Position numbers and translations under genes: made by a program. A stretch of DNA of 64,000 nt, taken from Falsarthrobacter nasiphocae (GTDB taxonomy: Bacteria > Actinomycetota > Actinomycetes > Actinomycetales > Micrococcaceae). How positions within the stretch are numbered: position 1 is the stretch's first letter; every line of letters begins with the position of its first letter. This document shows positions 1 through 8,662 of the stretch, in pieces. The stretch is from positions 1,694,965 through 1,758,964 of the forward strand of contig NZ_JAVDUI010000001.1 of the NCBI RefSeq assembly GCF_031456275.1, in the 5' to 3' direction. The notes beneath the pieces were generated by a model. It did not search any database, was not told the DNA's origin, and saw only the letters and a program-made list of their open reading frames with translations.

Positions 1-1176
1 ATGAGCCACGGTGACTCGGTCCACTCCGCGCCGGAGGGCTTTGAGACTCTCGCGACGACGGCTGGCGCCCCGGTGGCCGCTTTCGCCAACGAGGAGCGCC
101 GCCTGTACGGCGTCCAGTGGCACCCCGAGGTCAAGCACTCGGCGCATGGCCAGCGCGTCATCGAGAACTTCCTCGACCTCGCGGGCGTCCGCCGGGACTG
201 GAGCACGCGAGGCATTCTCGACGAGCAGGTCTCGCGCATCCGCGAGCAGATCGGCGACTCCCGGGTCATCTGCGGCCTGTCCGGCGGCGTTGACTCCGCC
301 GTTGCAGCCGCCCTCGTCCAGCGCGCTGTGGGAGACCAGCTGACGTGTGTGTTCGTCGACCACGGCCTGCTCCGCGAGGGGGAGGCCGAGCAGGTGGAGC
401 GCGACTTCGTCGCGGCGACGGGCGTCAACTTGTACGTGGCCAACGAGCAGGAGCGCTTCCTCTCGGCCCTGGCCGGCGTCACGGATCCGGAGCAGAAGCG
501 CAAGATCATCGGCCGGGAGTTCATCCGCGCGTTCGAGGAAGCTGAGCGCCAGATCATCGCCCAGGCCGCGGCCGAGGGCGAGACCATCCGGTTCCTCGTC
601 CAGGGCACCCTGTACCCGGATGTCGTGGAGTCCGGTGGGGGTGAGGGTGCTGCGAACATCAAGAGCCACCACAATGTCGGCGGCCTTCCCGAGGACCTCA
701 AGTTCGAGCTCGTGGAGCCCCTCAGGGCTCTCTTCAAGGACGAGGTCCGCGCCGTGGGCGCCGAGCTCGGTCTGCCGCCGGAGATTGTCGGCCGCCAGCC
801 GTTCCCGGGCCCGGGCCTCGGCATCCGCATCGTCGGCGAGGTGACGGGCGAGCGCCTGGACCTCCTGCGCAAGGCGGACGCCATCGCTCGGGCCGAGCTC
901 ACGGCGGCCGGCCTTGACGACGAGGTCTGGCAGATGCCCGTGGTCCTCCTTGCGGACGTCCGCAGTGTGGGCGTCCAGGGCGACGGGCGCACGTACGGGC
1001 ACCCGATCGTCCTGCGCCCGGTCTCGAGCGAGGACGCCATGACGGCGGACTGGTCCCGCCTGCCGTTCGAACTCCTCGCCCGGATCTCGAACCGCATCAC
1101 GAACGAGGTGGACGGTGTCAATCGCGTTGTCCTCGACGTGACGAGCAAGCCGCCGGGAACCATCGAGTGGGAGTAG
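1..1176 (+). CDS. guaA: GMP synthase (glutamine-hydrolysing), 3' part
   Basis: This is GuaA, which aminates XMP to GMP using glutamine and ATP in the cytoplasm. The window opens inside the gene. The first residues, MSHGDSV, are the internal loop near the end of the class I glutamine amidotransferase domain, so the M at position 1 is not the true start. The His and Glu of the amidotransferase triad lie in [11 protein letters not shown] at about residue 38; the nucleophilic Cys is upstream of the window. The ATP-pyrophosphatase PP-loop SGGVDSAV follows at about residue 93. The C-terminal dimerisation domain contains [15 protein letters not shown] and ends with the family-typical [10 protein letters not shown]. 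No defect is visible in the part shown. It is followed after 50 bases by a helicase-like gene on the same strand, an arrangement I recall from Micrococcales. Confidence 0.97.
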   Translation: MSHGDSVHSAPEGFETLATTAGAPVAAFANEERRLYGVQWHPEVKHSAHGQRVIENFLDLAGVRRDWSTRGILDEQVSRIREQIGDSRVICGLSGGVDSAVAAALVQRAVGDQLTCVFVDHGLLREGEAEQVERDFVAATGVNLYVANEQERFLSALAGVTDPEQKRKIIGREFIRAFEEAERQIIAQAAAEGETIRFLVQGTLYPDVVESGGGEGAANIKSHHNVGGLPEDLKFELVEPLRALFKDEVRAVGAELGLPPEIVGRQPFPGPGLGIRIVGEVTGERLDLLRKADAIARAELTAAGLDDEVWQMPVVLLADVRSVGVQGDGRTYGHPIVLRPVSSEDAMTADWSRLPFELLARISNRITNEVDGVNRVVLDVTSKPPGTIEWE

Positions 1177-1226
1177 CCCTCCCCGTTTCCGTATCCCCGA
1201 CATCCTGGCAGGAAGACTGACACGCA

Positions 1227-4200
1227 GTGACTGACCCACGGCCCTCCAGCCCCGAGCAGAGCCCCTCCGACGCCCAGCAGGTTCAGGTGAAGCGGTGGCT
1301 TCGCTCGCTCACGCGCGGAGACGGGGGGCTCACCGCGGCGGACCTTTTGCGGTTCAGGCCGACGTCTCGCACGGCGATCGACCTGACGGCTGCACATCCG
1401 TCGGGTCTGACACAGTTGCTCTCTGGCAGGAAGACGCGGCTCTCGACGATGCTGCGGGACAAGGAGACGCTCGCGGAGGCCATGCGCGCGGGCCGCGGGA
1501 TCAGGTCGCGGATCTTCGACGTTGGCCAGGAGCGCGGCATTGACGCGGGCTTCCTGGCCACGGGCATGGCCTACTGGCGCTTCACGGGGGCGGACGGGCA
1601 GTCGACGCCCATTGCGGCGCCCATCCTGCTCTCGCCGATCCGGTTGACGATCCACCCGAGTCACAACGAGTACGAGGTGCAGATTGCCGGTCCCGCACGC
1701 CTGAACCCGCTGCTCTTGCGGCACTTGTCGCAGGATCACGGGATTGAGCTGGACGCCGCGTCGATCGAGCGCAGCGCATACGCGACTGCACGTCTGAACC
1801 CGCTTCCCGTCTTGGACGCGATCCGTCACGCGACCGAGGGCCTGCGCGACGCCCAGGTGGTCCAGCAGGTCTTCGTTGCGACGTTCGTGCGCATGGTGGA
1901 TCCGTTGGACGACCCGCGGGTCACCGCTCATCACCCCGTGATCCGCGACCTCGCCGCGCCCCGGGACCCGGAGGCTGGCGAGCCCCGTTTCGCCTCGCCG
2001 GCGCCGCCGAGTCCCGATGACCTGCACCCGAGCGAGGAGTTCCTCGTCCTCGACGCGGACGCCTCGCAGCACGCTGTCGTGGATCGGGCAGAGGCGGGTG
2101 AGTCCTTCGTTGTCTCGGCGCCTCCGGGAACGGGTCAGACCCAGACCGCGGTCAACGTCGCGGCCCGCCTCGCGTACCGCGGCCGCCGGGTCGTCGTTGT
2201 GGCGGAGCGTCGCAGCGCCGTCAAGCAGTTCGAGGACACGTTGAGTGAGCTGGGGCTCGGCACGATGACCCGCCTCGTCGACGCGGATGCGGACCCGCAG
2301 GACGTCCGTCGGCACGCCATCGCCGCTGTGGCGCGCAACGAGCGCGCCGAGAAGCTCGACCTCGCCGACCTTCAGCGCCTCGTCGCGCGCCGCCGCGAGC
2401 TCCTTGCGGAGAACGTGCGGGCACTTCACGACGAGCGGCCGCAGTGGGGCGTCTCCGTGCACGACGCCATGCAGGCGCTCGCGGCCCTGACAAGTGGTGC
2501 GAACGCGCCGACGACGAGCGTTCGCCTGCCCGAGCCTGTTCTTTTGCGTCTGACGGATCGAACGACGCCGACGGCGCGCTTGCGCCGCTTCGCCGAGCTC
2601 GGCGGCCTCAGTGCCGAGATGCGGGCCAACCCGTGGCACGGGGCCCACATGACGAGCTCCGAGGCGACACTGGAGGCGCTCTCCCAGGCGACGCACATTC
2701 ACGGCTTCCTCGGCACCCTCGCCGAGCGCATGGAGGCGGCGGCACAGAGTGCCGGCATGCGGCCCGGGCGCACGCTCGAGGAGTGGCGCGAACAGCTGCG
2801 GATCATCGAGTCTCTCGACGCATCCTTGGCGCGCTTCGAGCCGGACATCTTTGATCGGGGCGTCGAGGATCTCCTGGCTGCGACGTCCACGGGGGCGTGG
2901 CGCCGGCAGCACGGCATCCAGATGGGAACCTTCACGCGGTCCCGGCTCCGCCGTGTGGCCAAGGAGCTCATCAAGAAGGACGTCTTCATCGACGACCTCA
3001 ACGAGGCACTCAGCCTCGTCAACGAGCAGTACGACGCCTGGAAGCGATACGCGATTCCGGGCCACCTCCCCTCTCAGACGGGCGGCGTGGCGGAGCTGAG
3101 CCGCATGGTTGAGCGGATCCACCGTGATGCGACGGCCCTCGCGGTCCACGCTCGCGGGACGGCGTTCCCACAGCGGCCGGGGCAAGCGCCCATTGAGGAC
3201 ATTCGTCGGGAGACCGAGCGTCTCGTCGAGGGCCGCTCCGCGCTTTCGACCCTGCCGGAGCGGACGCACCTCTCCGACTATCTCTTGGGCCTCGGGCTCA
3301 ACCCCCTGCTCGACGACATGGGGGAGCGGGAGCTCACGGCAGACGAGGTCGGCCCCGAGCTTGAGCTGTCCTGGTGGAGCTCGGTGCTGGAGCAGATCAT
3401 CGAGCGCGACCCGCACTTGACGAGCTTCGACGCGGAGGCCCTCTTCACCCTCGAGTCGGAGTACCGCTCTGCGGACCGGGCCCACATTGCGAGCGGACCC
3501 GGTCGGCTCATCGAGGCTGTCGGCGAGCGCTGGCGCCGGTCGGTCGAGCGCCGCCGCGCGGCAGGCGCCTCCTTGCGGGCGCTCCTCCTCGACGGGGAGG
3601 TGACTGTGCGCAACCTCGGGGCTGAGGACGCGGAGCTCGTCACTCATGTCCACCCCGTCTGGCTGGGCTCTGTCCACACGCTGCCGATGATCCTCGGGGA
3701 CGACTTCACTGCAGACGCTGTCATCGTCCTCGACGCTCATGCCCTCAATGTGGCGCACGCGCTCGGCGCGCTGGCCCGTGCGCCGCAGGTCGTGGCGTTC
3801 GGCGATCCTATGCTCCCCGGGCCCCGCAGCTTCACCGCCGCGGCGAGCGCGGACGGGAGCACCGCGGAGGCAGCCCACGACAGCGCCTCCGAGGCGCCCG
3901 TCAGCCTCTACCAGGCGCTCTCCGAGGTGCGCCCGACCATGGCCCTGGAACACCTGTACCGATGCGTGGACTCGACTCTCGCCGCGCGGATCAGCCACGA
4001 GTTCTACGGGGACCAGGTTGAGGTGCTCCCGAGCGGGGATGCCCTGGCCGCGGGCCTGCGCCGCGTGCGGGTCGAGTACCTCGCTGGGGGTGTCGGCCCG
4101 CAGACGGCCCGGACTGTGGAGATCGAGTCGGTCCAGGCCGAGGTCGACCGGTGCGTGGACCTCGTCTTCGACCACATCCGCAGCACGCCGGATCGCTCCC

Positions 4201-5036
4201 TCGCGATTGTCACGGCGAGCAAGCGGCATGCGGCGCGCGTCGCCGAGGCTGTGCGCGTTCGCATGGCCCATGAGCCGTGGGCGGCGAGCTTCTTCCGCTC
4301 CGGCTCCGAGCCGTTCCTCATCCTGCCCCTCGAGCGCGCCGCGGGCCACGTGCGGGACCACGTCGTGTTCTCCATCGGCTTCGGACGCTCCTCGGACGGG
4401 CGCCCGGCCACGTCGTTTGGCCCCCTGTCCGAGGCAGGCGGCCGCGAGCTGTTCAACGTGGCCATGACGCGCGCCCGGGTGGCGCTCCACGTGCTCTCGT
4501 GCTTCAGGCCGTCTGACGTCGAGGCGTCCTCGCTGGGCTACGGGGCACTTGACCTCTACGAGTTCCTCGCCGCTGAGTCCTCGCCGGAGCCGAGGACCGG
4601 GCAGGACCGCGAGTCCAGCCCGCTCGTCAGCGACCTCTCGCGGCGCCTGCGTGCGCGGGGTGCCCGCGTGCGGGAGCACGTTGACGGGGTGATCGACCTT
4701 GCCGTGTTTGAGCAGGGGGCCGCGGCTCGGGACGCCGCGCCCGTCGCGGTGATTTCCGACTCCACGAGGGAGTACCAGCAGACGGGCGTCCGTGAGCGCT
4801 CGCGCCTGCGCCCCGAGCGCCTCGAACGCTTCGGATGGGCCCCCGTGCCGGCCTGGTCCGTGGAGGTCTTCACTGATCCGAACGCCGCGGCGGATCGCGT
4901 CATGGCAGCCTCGGGGTCCGCCCCGGCGGCCGCTCCGACACCCATCGCCGCGGAGCAGGAGCAGACGGCGGAGGGCGAGGAGAACCCGGATTCCGTGGCC
5001 TCCGCGGGCGCCGCGCGAGAGGCCCCGGGGGAATGA
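1227..5036 (+). CDS. DUF4011-type superfamily 1 helicase-like protein with degenerate motifs
   Basis: A 1269-residue cytoplasmic protein starting at GTG, with GGAAG about 11 bases upstream. The N-terminal third resembles the DUF4011 domain (for example PILLSPIRLTI at about residue 132). A P-loop region follows, with APPGTGQTQTAVNVA at about residue 295, and the C-terminal half carries LFNVAMTRARVALHVL, which resembles helicase motif VI. The last 150 residues (VIDLAV, then AVISDSTREYQQ and RLERFGW) resemble the MTES_1575-type nuclease domain. Key residues look lost. The Walker A Lys is Gln, the Walker B position reads VIVLDAH rather than DE, motif III reads VVAFGDPMLPGP, and the nuclease E-x-K position reads VISD. 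The ATPase and nuclease may therefore be inactive. Family members I remember from Arthrobacter have similar P-loop changes, so this is probably ancestral. Its biological role is unknown. Confidence 0.75.
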   Translation: MTDPRPSSPEQSPSDAQQVQVKRWLRSLTRGDGGLTAADLLRFRPTSRTAIDLTAAHPSGLTQLLSGRKTRLSTMLRDKETLAEAMRAGRGIRSRIFDVGQERGIDAGFLATGMAYWRFTGADGQSTPIAAPILLSPIRLTIHPSHNEYEVQIAGPARLNPLLLRHLSQDHGIELDAASIERSAYATARLNPLPVLDAIRHATEGLRDAQVVQQVFVATFVRMVDPLDDPRVTAHHPVIRDLAAPRDPEAGEPRFASPAPPSPDDLHPSEEFLVLDADASQHAVVDRAEAGESFVVSAPPGTGQTQTAVNVAARLAYRGRRVVVVAERRSAVKQFEDTLSELGLGTMTRLVDADADPQDVRRHAIAAVARNERAEKLDLADLQRLVARRRELLAENVRALHDERPQWGVSVHDAMQALAALTSGANAPTTSVRLPEPVLLRLTDRTTPTARLRRFAELGGLSAEMRANPWHGAHMTSSEATLEALSQATHIHGFLGTLAERMEAAAQSAGMRPGRTLEEWREQLRIIESLDASLARFEPDIFDRGVEDLLAATSTGAWRRQHGIQMGTFTRSRLRRVAKELIKKDVFIDDLNEALSLVNEQYDAWKRYAIPGHLPSQTGGVAELSRMVERIHRDATALAVHARGTAFPQRPGQAPIEDIRRETERLVEGRSALSTLPERTHLSDYLLGLGLNPLLDDMGERELTADEVGPELELSWWSSVLEQIIERDPHLTSFDAEALFTLESEYRSADRAHIASGPGRLIEAVGERWRRSVERRRAAGASLRALLLDGEVTVRNLGAEDAELVTHVHPVWLGSVHTLPMILGDDFTADAVIVLDAHALNVAHALGALARAPQVVAFGDPMLPGPRSFTAAASADGSTAEAAHDSASEAPVSLYQALSEVRPTMALEHLYRCVDSTLAARISHEFYGDQVEVLPSGDALAAGLRRVRVEYLAGGVGPQTARTVEIESVQAEVDRCVDLVFDHIRSTPDRSLAIVTASKRHAARVAEAVRVRMAHEPWAASFFRSGSEPFLILPLERAAGHVRDHVVFSIGFGRSSDGRPATSFGPLSEAGGRELFNVAMTRARVALHVLSCFRPSDVEASSLGYGALDLYEFLAAESSPEPRTGQDRESSPLVSDLSRRLRARGARVREHVDGVIDLAVFEQGAAARDAAPVAVISDSTREYQQTGVRERSRLRPERLERFGWAPVPAWSVEVFTDPNAAADRVMAASGSAPAAAPTPIAAEQEQTAEGEENPDSVASAGAAREAPGE

Positions 5037-5326
5037 CCCGCAGGCCCCGGCGCCGGGCGCATTCTCCAGCGGGCCCGGTTGGCTCGCAGACCGCCGACCA
5101 GGGGCGCTGGCCGGCTCCCGCGCCACCGCTGCCCGCCAAGCCCACTCTGGGGCCCGCCGCCGGGAGTGTTCCGGGGGCCCCATCAACGCCGGGGGCCCGA
5201 TCAGCGCCAGGGGCTGCCTCCTCGACCCTGCGCGCGCTGGCCGGGGCGGACAGGCCCGAGGTCTGGGGGGATCCCCAGGACGATCTGGGAGACTTCCTCC
5301 TCCGGGAGCGCCCGCCCCACTGGTGA
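5033..5326 (+). CDS. Small hypothetical protein coupled to the helicase-like gene
   Basis: A 97-residue ORF whose ATG overlaps the stop codon of the preceding gene (ATGA), so translation is probably coupled. The N-terminal 70 residues are low-complexity Pro/Ala/Gly. The C-terminus is ordered-looking and acidic and ends in DDLGDFLLRERPPHW. I recall short Micrococcaceae proteins that end in a similar R-PPHW motif, which is my main reason for accepting this ORF over the antisense alternatives. No signal peptide or membrane segment is visible. Function is unknown. The coupling suggests it works with, or regulates, the helicase-like protein. Confidence 0.55.
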   Translation: MTRRPRRRAHSPAGPVGSQTADQGRWPAPAPPLPAKPTLGPAAGSVPGAPSTPGARSAPGAASSTLRALAGADRPEVWGDPQDDLGDFLLRERPPHW

Positions 5327-5443
5327 CCCCGGCCGCGTCCGGACCCGTGAGCCGCTCTCGTCCGGGCGGCGTGCCACCCGGCACGAGCCGCACGGCACTC
5401 GGCTCGAGGGCCCTGGCCCTCTCCTCGCTCCAGCCCTTGCGCC

Positions 5444-6175
5444 TCACGGACCCTCGTCCCCTCTCAGGGCGACGACGACGCCCCCGCGGCGAGCTGCCGC
5501 CGCCACGGCTCCGACGCGCTTCTCTGGCAGGGCCAGGGCCACGAGAGCCTCCGTCTGCGGGCCGCCGCCGATGCGCACAACGCCCCGCTCCGGCTCGACC
5601 GTCCAGAGCACGCGGGCGGGTGTGCCGTCCCCGTCCCCACGGTGCGCAGACTCAGGCTTGGCCGCCTCCCGCCCGTCCACGTGGACGGTGACGCTGCTGC
5701 CTCGCTGAAGCGTGCGAGCCTCGTCTCGCGACACGGAGACCATGACGAGCGCCTCGCCGGGCTTGAGGCCGCCGTGGGCGGGGACGAGGTCTCGCTCGGC
5801 GATGGGGGCGCCCCGCGGCACTCGCACCGCGAAGCGACGGTCTTTGAGGGCCTGTGTGTCCCGGACGAGCCCCGGCGGGCCCGAACCGTCTGCCGGATTC
5901 ACCCCGGGGCCTGCGCCGGACAGGGAGGTGGCCGCGTCCTGGCCCAGGGTCCCGGCGGGAATGTCCGCGCCAGCGACGAGAACAGGGGGCGACGCTCCGG
6001 GGGAGAGGGCACCGAGCGTCACGAGCGTCAGTGCCGCTCCCACAGCACCGAGGGCACCCTTGACCAGGGCCCTGTACCGGAACAGGGCCAGGCGCAGGGG
6101 CCTCAAGGTGGCTGAGGGGCGCGCTGATCTCAGGGACCGTGCTCTTGGGCGGTGGGTCGATCGGGTGAAAACCAT
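5444..6175 (-). CDS. SAF-domain protein (CpaB/RcpC-like), membrane-anchored
   Basis: A 243-residue protein. A basic, arginine-rich N-terminus precedes one membrane segment (about residues 40-60, VKGALGAVGAALTLVTLGAL). The external part begins VLVAGADIPAGT, continues through APIAERDLVP and reaches GEALVMVSVSRDEA. This is the typical layout of SAF domains in the Flp-pilus assembly protein CpaB. No tad/flp genes are nearby, so a pilus role is only a family analogy. It lies 25 bases downstream of the cyclo-ligase gene on the same strand and may be co-transcribed. On the coding strand TAGCGT stands 6 bases before the ATG, so a separate leaderless transcript is also possible. The gene converges on the small ORF that ends at 5326. 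Confidence 0.75.
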   Translation of the reverse strand: MVFTRSTHRPRARSLRSARPSATLRPLRLALFRYRALVKGALGAVGAALTLVTLGALSPGASPPVLVAGADIPAGTLGQDAATSLSGAGPGVNPADGSGPPGLVRDTQALKDRRFAVRVPRGAPIAERDLVPAHGGLKPGEALVMVSVSRDEARTLQRGSSVTVHVDGREAAKPESAHRGDGDGTPARVLWTVEPERGVVRIGGGPQTEALVALALPEKRVGAVAAAARRGGVVVALRGDEGP

Positions 6176-6200
6176 GCGCCCACGCTAGGAGGCTGACTCG

Positions 6201-6875
6201 TCAGGCGAGCCGCCAGCGTGTGGAACGTGGACAACGTCCAGGTGCCACCCGCGTCTCAGCGGCCTGTGGAGGACGACGCCGCCAGAGGCCGCCCGGGGTG
6301 ACCGCCCACTCGAGCACGGCGTCCCACGGCTCGGCGGGGGCGTCGGGGAGCGCCAGCTCGTCGTCGTACACGACAGCCGCGACGAGGACCGAATCCGAGG
6401 CCGGGAGGGAGGCGAGGAACGTGTCATAGAACCCGCCCCCTTGGCCGAGGCGCACCCCGTTCTCCCCGATGCCCAGGGCGGGAACGAGGACGAGGCTGGG
6501 GCGAAGGTCGCTCGCGGCAGGCCCGCTCGGCTCGTCGAGGGGGACGTGCGGCGAACGGACCAGCGGCTCGCCAGGCTGCCAGAGCACCCACTCCAGGCGC
6601 CGCTCCGGCAGGACCCGGGGGACGAGGACGCGCGAGCCCGTGGCGTGCAGCTCCTCGAGGGCGGCCATCACGGGGGGCTCGGAGGCGTGGGGAAGGAAAG
6701 CGAGGGTCGTGTCCCCTGCGCCGGCGAGGGCGCGGGCTCGGCGGACGGAGGCGGCGAGCCCTTCACTGGCGCGGGCTCGATCCTGCGCGGTGAGTGCGGC
6801 GCGGGCGGCGCGGATTTGGCGGCGGAGAGCGCTCTTGCGCTCGGCGGCGGGCAGGGTCACGGGGGTCCCTCGCAT
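6201..6875 (-). CDS. ygfA: 5-formyltetrahydrofolate cyclo-ligase
   Basis: A 224-residue cytoplasmic enzyme that converts 5-formyl-THF to 5,10-methenyl-THF with ATP. The N-terminal basic helix (RKSALRRQIRAARAAL) carries the ATP-binding Arg/Lys residues. The signature LVLVPALGIGENGVRLGQGGGFYD at about residues 131-154 matches the family GxRLGxGGGyYD loop. The frame stays open far upstream only because of the high GC content. The ATG at 6875 was chosen because it gives the usual family length and lies just before the first conserved helix. It is divergent from galU (78 bases apart) and followed closely by the SAF-domain gene. Cyclo-ligase divergent from galU is a conserved actinobacterial arrangement. 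Confidence 0.92.
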   Translation of the reverse strand: MRGTPVTLPAAERKSALRRQIRAARAALTAQDRARASEGLAASVRRARALAGAGDTTLAFLPHASEPPVMAALEELHATGSRVLVPRVLPERRLEWVLWQPGEPLVRSPHVPLDEPSGPAASDLRPSLVLVPALGIGENGVRLGQGGGFYDTFLASLPASDSVLVAAVVYDDELALPDAPAEPWDAVLEWAVTPGGLWRRRPPQAAETRVAPGRCPRSTRWRLA

Positions 6876-6953
6876 CCTCGACGGGGGTGCTGGAGAGGCG
6901 GCCCATGAGGCCGTGCGTCTCGCGGCAACGGGATATTGCGTAGGATCATGATT

Positions 6954-7856
6954 ATGAACGCACGCAAGTCTATCCGCAAAGCCGTCATCCCCGCGGCGGG
7001 ATTGGGCACTCGCTTCCTTCCCGCCACCAAGGCCACGCCCAAGGAGATGCTCCCCGTCGTGGATCGCCCCGCGATCCAGTACGTGGTCGAAGAAGCAGCC
7101 AAGGCCGGTCTTTCGGACATCCTCATGATCACCGGGCGGAGCAAGCGCGCCCTGGAGGATCACTTCGATCGCGTCCCCGAGCTCGAGGCCAACCTCGAGG
7201 CCAAGGGCGATGCCAAGAAGCTTGCCGCCGTGCACGAGTCGAGCGATCTCGGACAGATGCACTTCGTGCGCCAGGGCAACCCCCGAGGCCTGGGCCACGC
7301 GGTCGGCTGTGCTGCCTCGCACGTCGGCAACGAGCCGTTCGCCGTCCTCCTCGGCGACGACTTCATGGATCCCGCGGACGATCTCCTCTCCGAGATGATC
7401 GCCGTCCAGGAGAAGACGGGCGGCTCCGTCGTCGCCGTCATGGAGGTGGATCCCGCGCAGGTGAGCTCCTACGGCGTGGTGGACGCCACCCCCGTCGAGG
7501 GCGAGGACTACGTCAAGGTGAACATGCTCGTCGAGAAGCCGGCCCGTGAAGAGGCGCCGAGCAACCTCGCCGTGATCGGCCGGTACGTCCTGCACCCGCG
7601 CGTCTTCGAGGTCCTCGAGAACACGGAGCCGGGCCGCGGCGGGGAGATCCAGCTGACGGACGCTCTCGAGACCCTGGCCCAGGCCGAGGGCGAGGGGGCG
7701 GGCGTGTACGCGGTCGTCTACAAGGGACGCCGCTTCGACACGGGTGACAAGCTCGAGTACATCAAGGCTGTCGTCACCCTGGCGAGCGAGCGCGAGGACC
7801 TCGGGCCGGCGCTGCGCGAGTGGCTGAGCGGGTTCTCCGCGAAGCCCTCTGCCTAG
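6954..7856 (+). CDS. galU: UTP-glucose-1-phosphate uridylyltransferase
   Basis: A 300-residue enzyme that makes UDP-glucose from UTP and glucose-1-phosphate for cell-envelope glycans. The nucleotide-binding signature AGLGTRFLPATKATPKEM is at about residue 13, followed by PVVDRPAIQYVVEEA. VLLGDDFMD and VEKPAREEAPSNLAVIGRY are also conserved. Three ATGs or TTGs are in frame. I chose 6954 because TAGGAT at 6941-6946 stands 7 bases before it, fitting a leaderless mRNA. The alternative is 6948. In other actinobacteria galU is followed by a moeA-like gene (glp in corynebacteria) and then rimJ. Here rimJ follows directly. Confidence 0.95.
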   Translation: MNARKSIRKAVIPAAGLGTRFLPATKATPKEMLPVVDRPAIQYVVEEAAKAGLSDILMITGRSKRALEDHFDRVPELEANLEAKGDAKKLAAVHESSDLGQMHFVRQGNPRGLGHAVGCAASHVGNEPFAVLLGDDFMDPADDLLSEMIAVQEKTGGSVVAVMEVDPAQVSSYGVVDATPVEGEDYVKVNMLVEKPAREEAPSNLAVIGRYVLHPRVFEVLENTEPGRGGEIQLTDALETLAQAEGEGAGVYAVVYKGRRFDTGDKLEYIKAVVTLASEREDLGPALREWLSGFSAKPSA

Positions 7857-7888
7857 TGGCCGCCCCTTCCCCTCTGCAGCGCTGACGC

Positions 7889-8533
7889 ATGCCCATGAAC
7901 ACCGCCTGGCCGGTGCGCCTCGAACAGGGGCGCATCGGCCTTCGGCCTCTCTCGCGCCGCGACGAGCGGGCCTGGTCGGAGACCCGGGCACGGAACGCCG
8001 CCTGGCTTGGCCCCTGGGACGCGACCACCCCCATTCCTGGGGAGGGGCCGAGGAACTACGCGGCCATGTGGCGGCTCATGAATCGGCAGGCGAAAGCCGG
8101 CGCAGGCCTGCCATTCGCCATCGAATGGGCTGAGACCGTGCGGTCTGTCCCGCGGTTTGCCGGACAATTGAGCGTCTCCAGCATCACGTACGGCGCATTT
8201 CGCAGTTGCACGATGGGCTATTGGGTGGACGCGTCTTTGGCGGGCCGCGGCATCATGCCCGTCGCGGTGGCCATGGCCTCGGACTACTGCTTCCGCGAGC
8301 TGAGGCTCCACCGCGTCGAGATCAACATTCGCCCCGAGAATGCCCCGAGTCTTCGGGTCGTCGAGAAACTCGGGTTCCGTGACGAGGGCGTGAGGGAGAG
8401 ATACCTCCATATCGACGGCGACTGGCGTGACCATCGCAGCTTCGCCCTTTTCGCCGAGGATTGCCCGGGCGGCGTTCTGGAGCCGTTGCTGGAGCGGATG
8501 GGGCCTGAGGCGGCGGCCCCGTTTCGCGCCTGA
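7889..8533 (+). CDS. RimJ-like GNAT N-acetyltransferase
   Basis: A 214-residue GNAT-fold protein of the RimJ/RimL type, which transfer acetyl groups to protein N-termini. It opens with VRLEQGRIGLRPLSRRDERAWSETRARN. The acetyl-CoA region reads YWVDASLAGRGIMPVAVAMA at about residues 111-130, followed by LRLHRVEINIRPENAPSLRV and KLGFRDEGVRERYLHIDG, the standard RimJ tail motif. It starts at ATG 7889, with a second in-frame ATG six bases on. It lies 32 bases after galU in the same direction and upstream of the SepX-like gene, its conserved position in actinobacteria. The substrate protein cannot be read from the sequence. Confidence 0.88.
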   Translation: MPMNTAWPVRLEQGRIGLRPLSRRDERAWSETRARNAAWLGPWDATTPIPGEGPRNYAAMWRLMNRQAKAGAGLPFAIEWAETVRSVPRFAGQLSVSSITYGAFRSCTMGYWVDASLAGRGIMPVAVAMASDYCFRELRLHRVEINIRPENAPSLRVVEKLGFRDEGVRERYLHIDGDWRDHRSFALFAEDCPGGVLEPLLERMGPEAAAPFRA

Positions 8534-8662
8534 TGCGCTTTGCGCCCCGGCCCAGCGTGGGGGATGAGGCGACACACCGCCCCGCATCCGGTGTAATCGC
8601 AGGTTGGCCCCGTAGCGTTAAGGTGTGAATCGGGTTGGTGATGGCGGAGACCACGTCAGGAC

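Noticed and set aside
6942-6945. AGGA before galU as a Shine-Dalgarno
   Set aside because: The same bases form TAGGAT at the spacing seen before several other starts, so a -10 box is the better reading.
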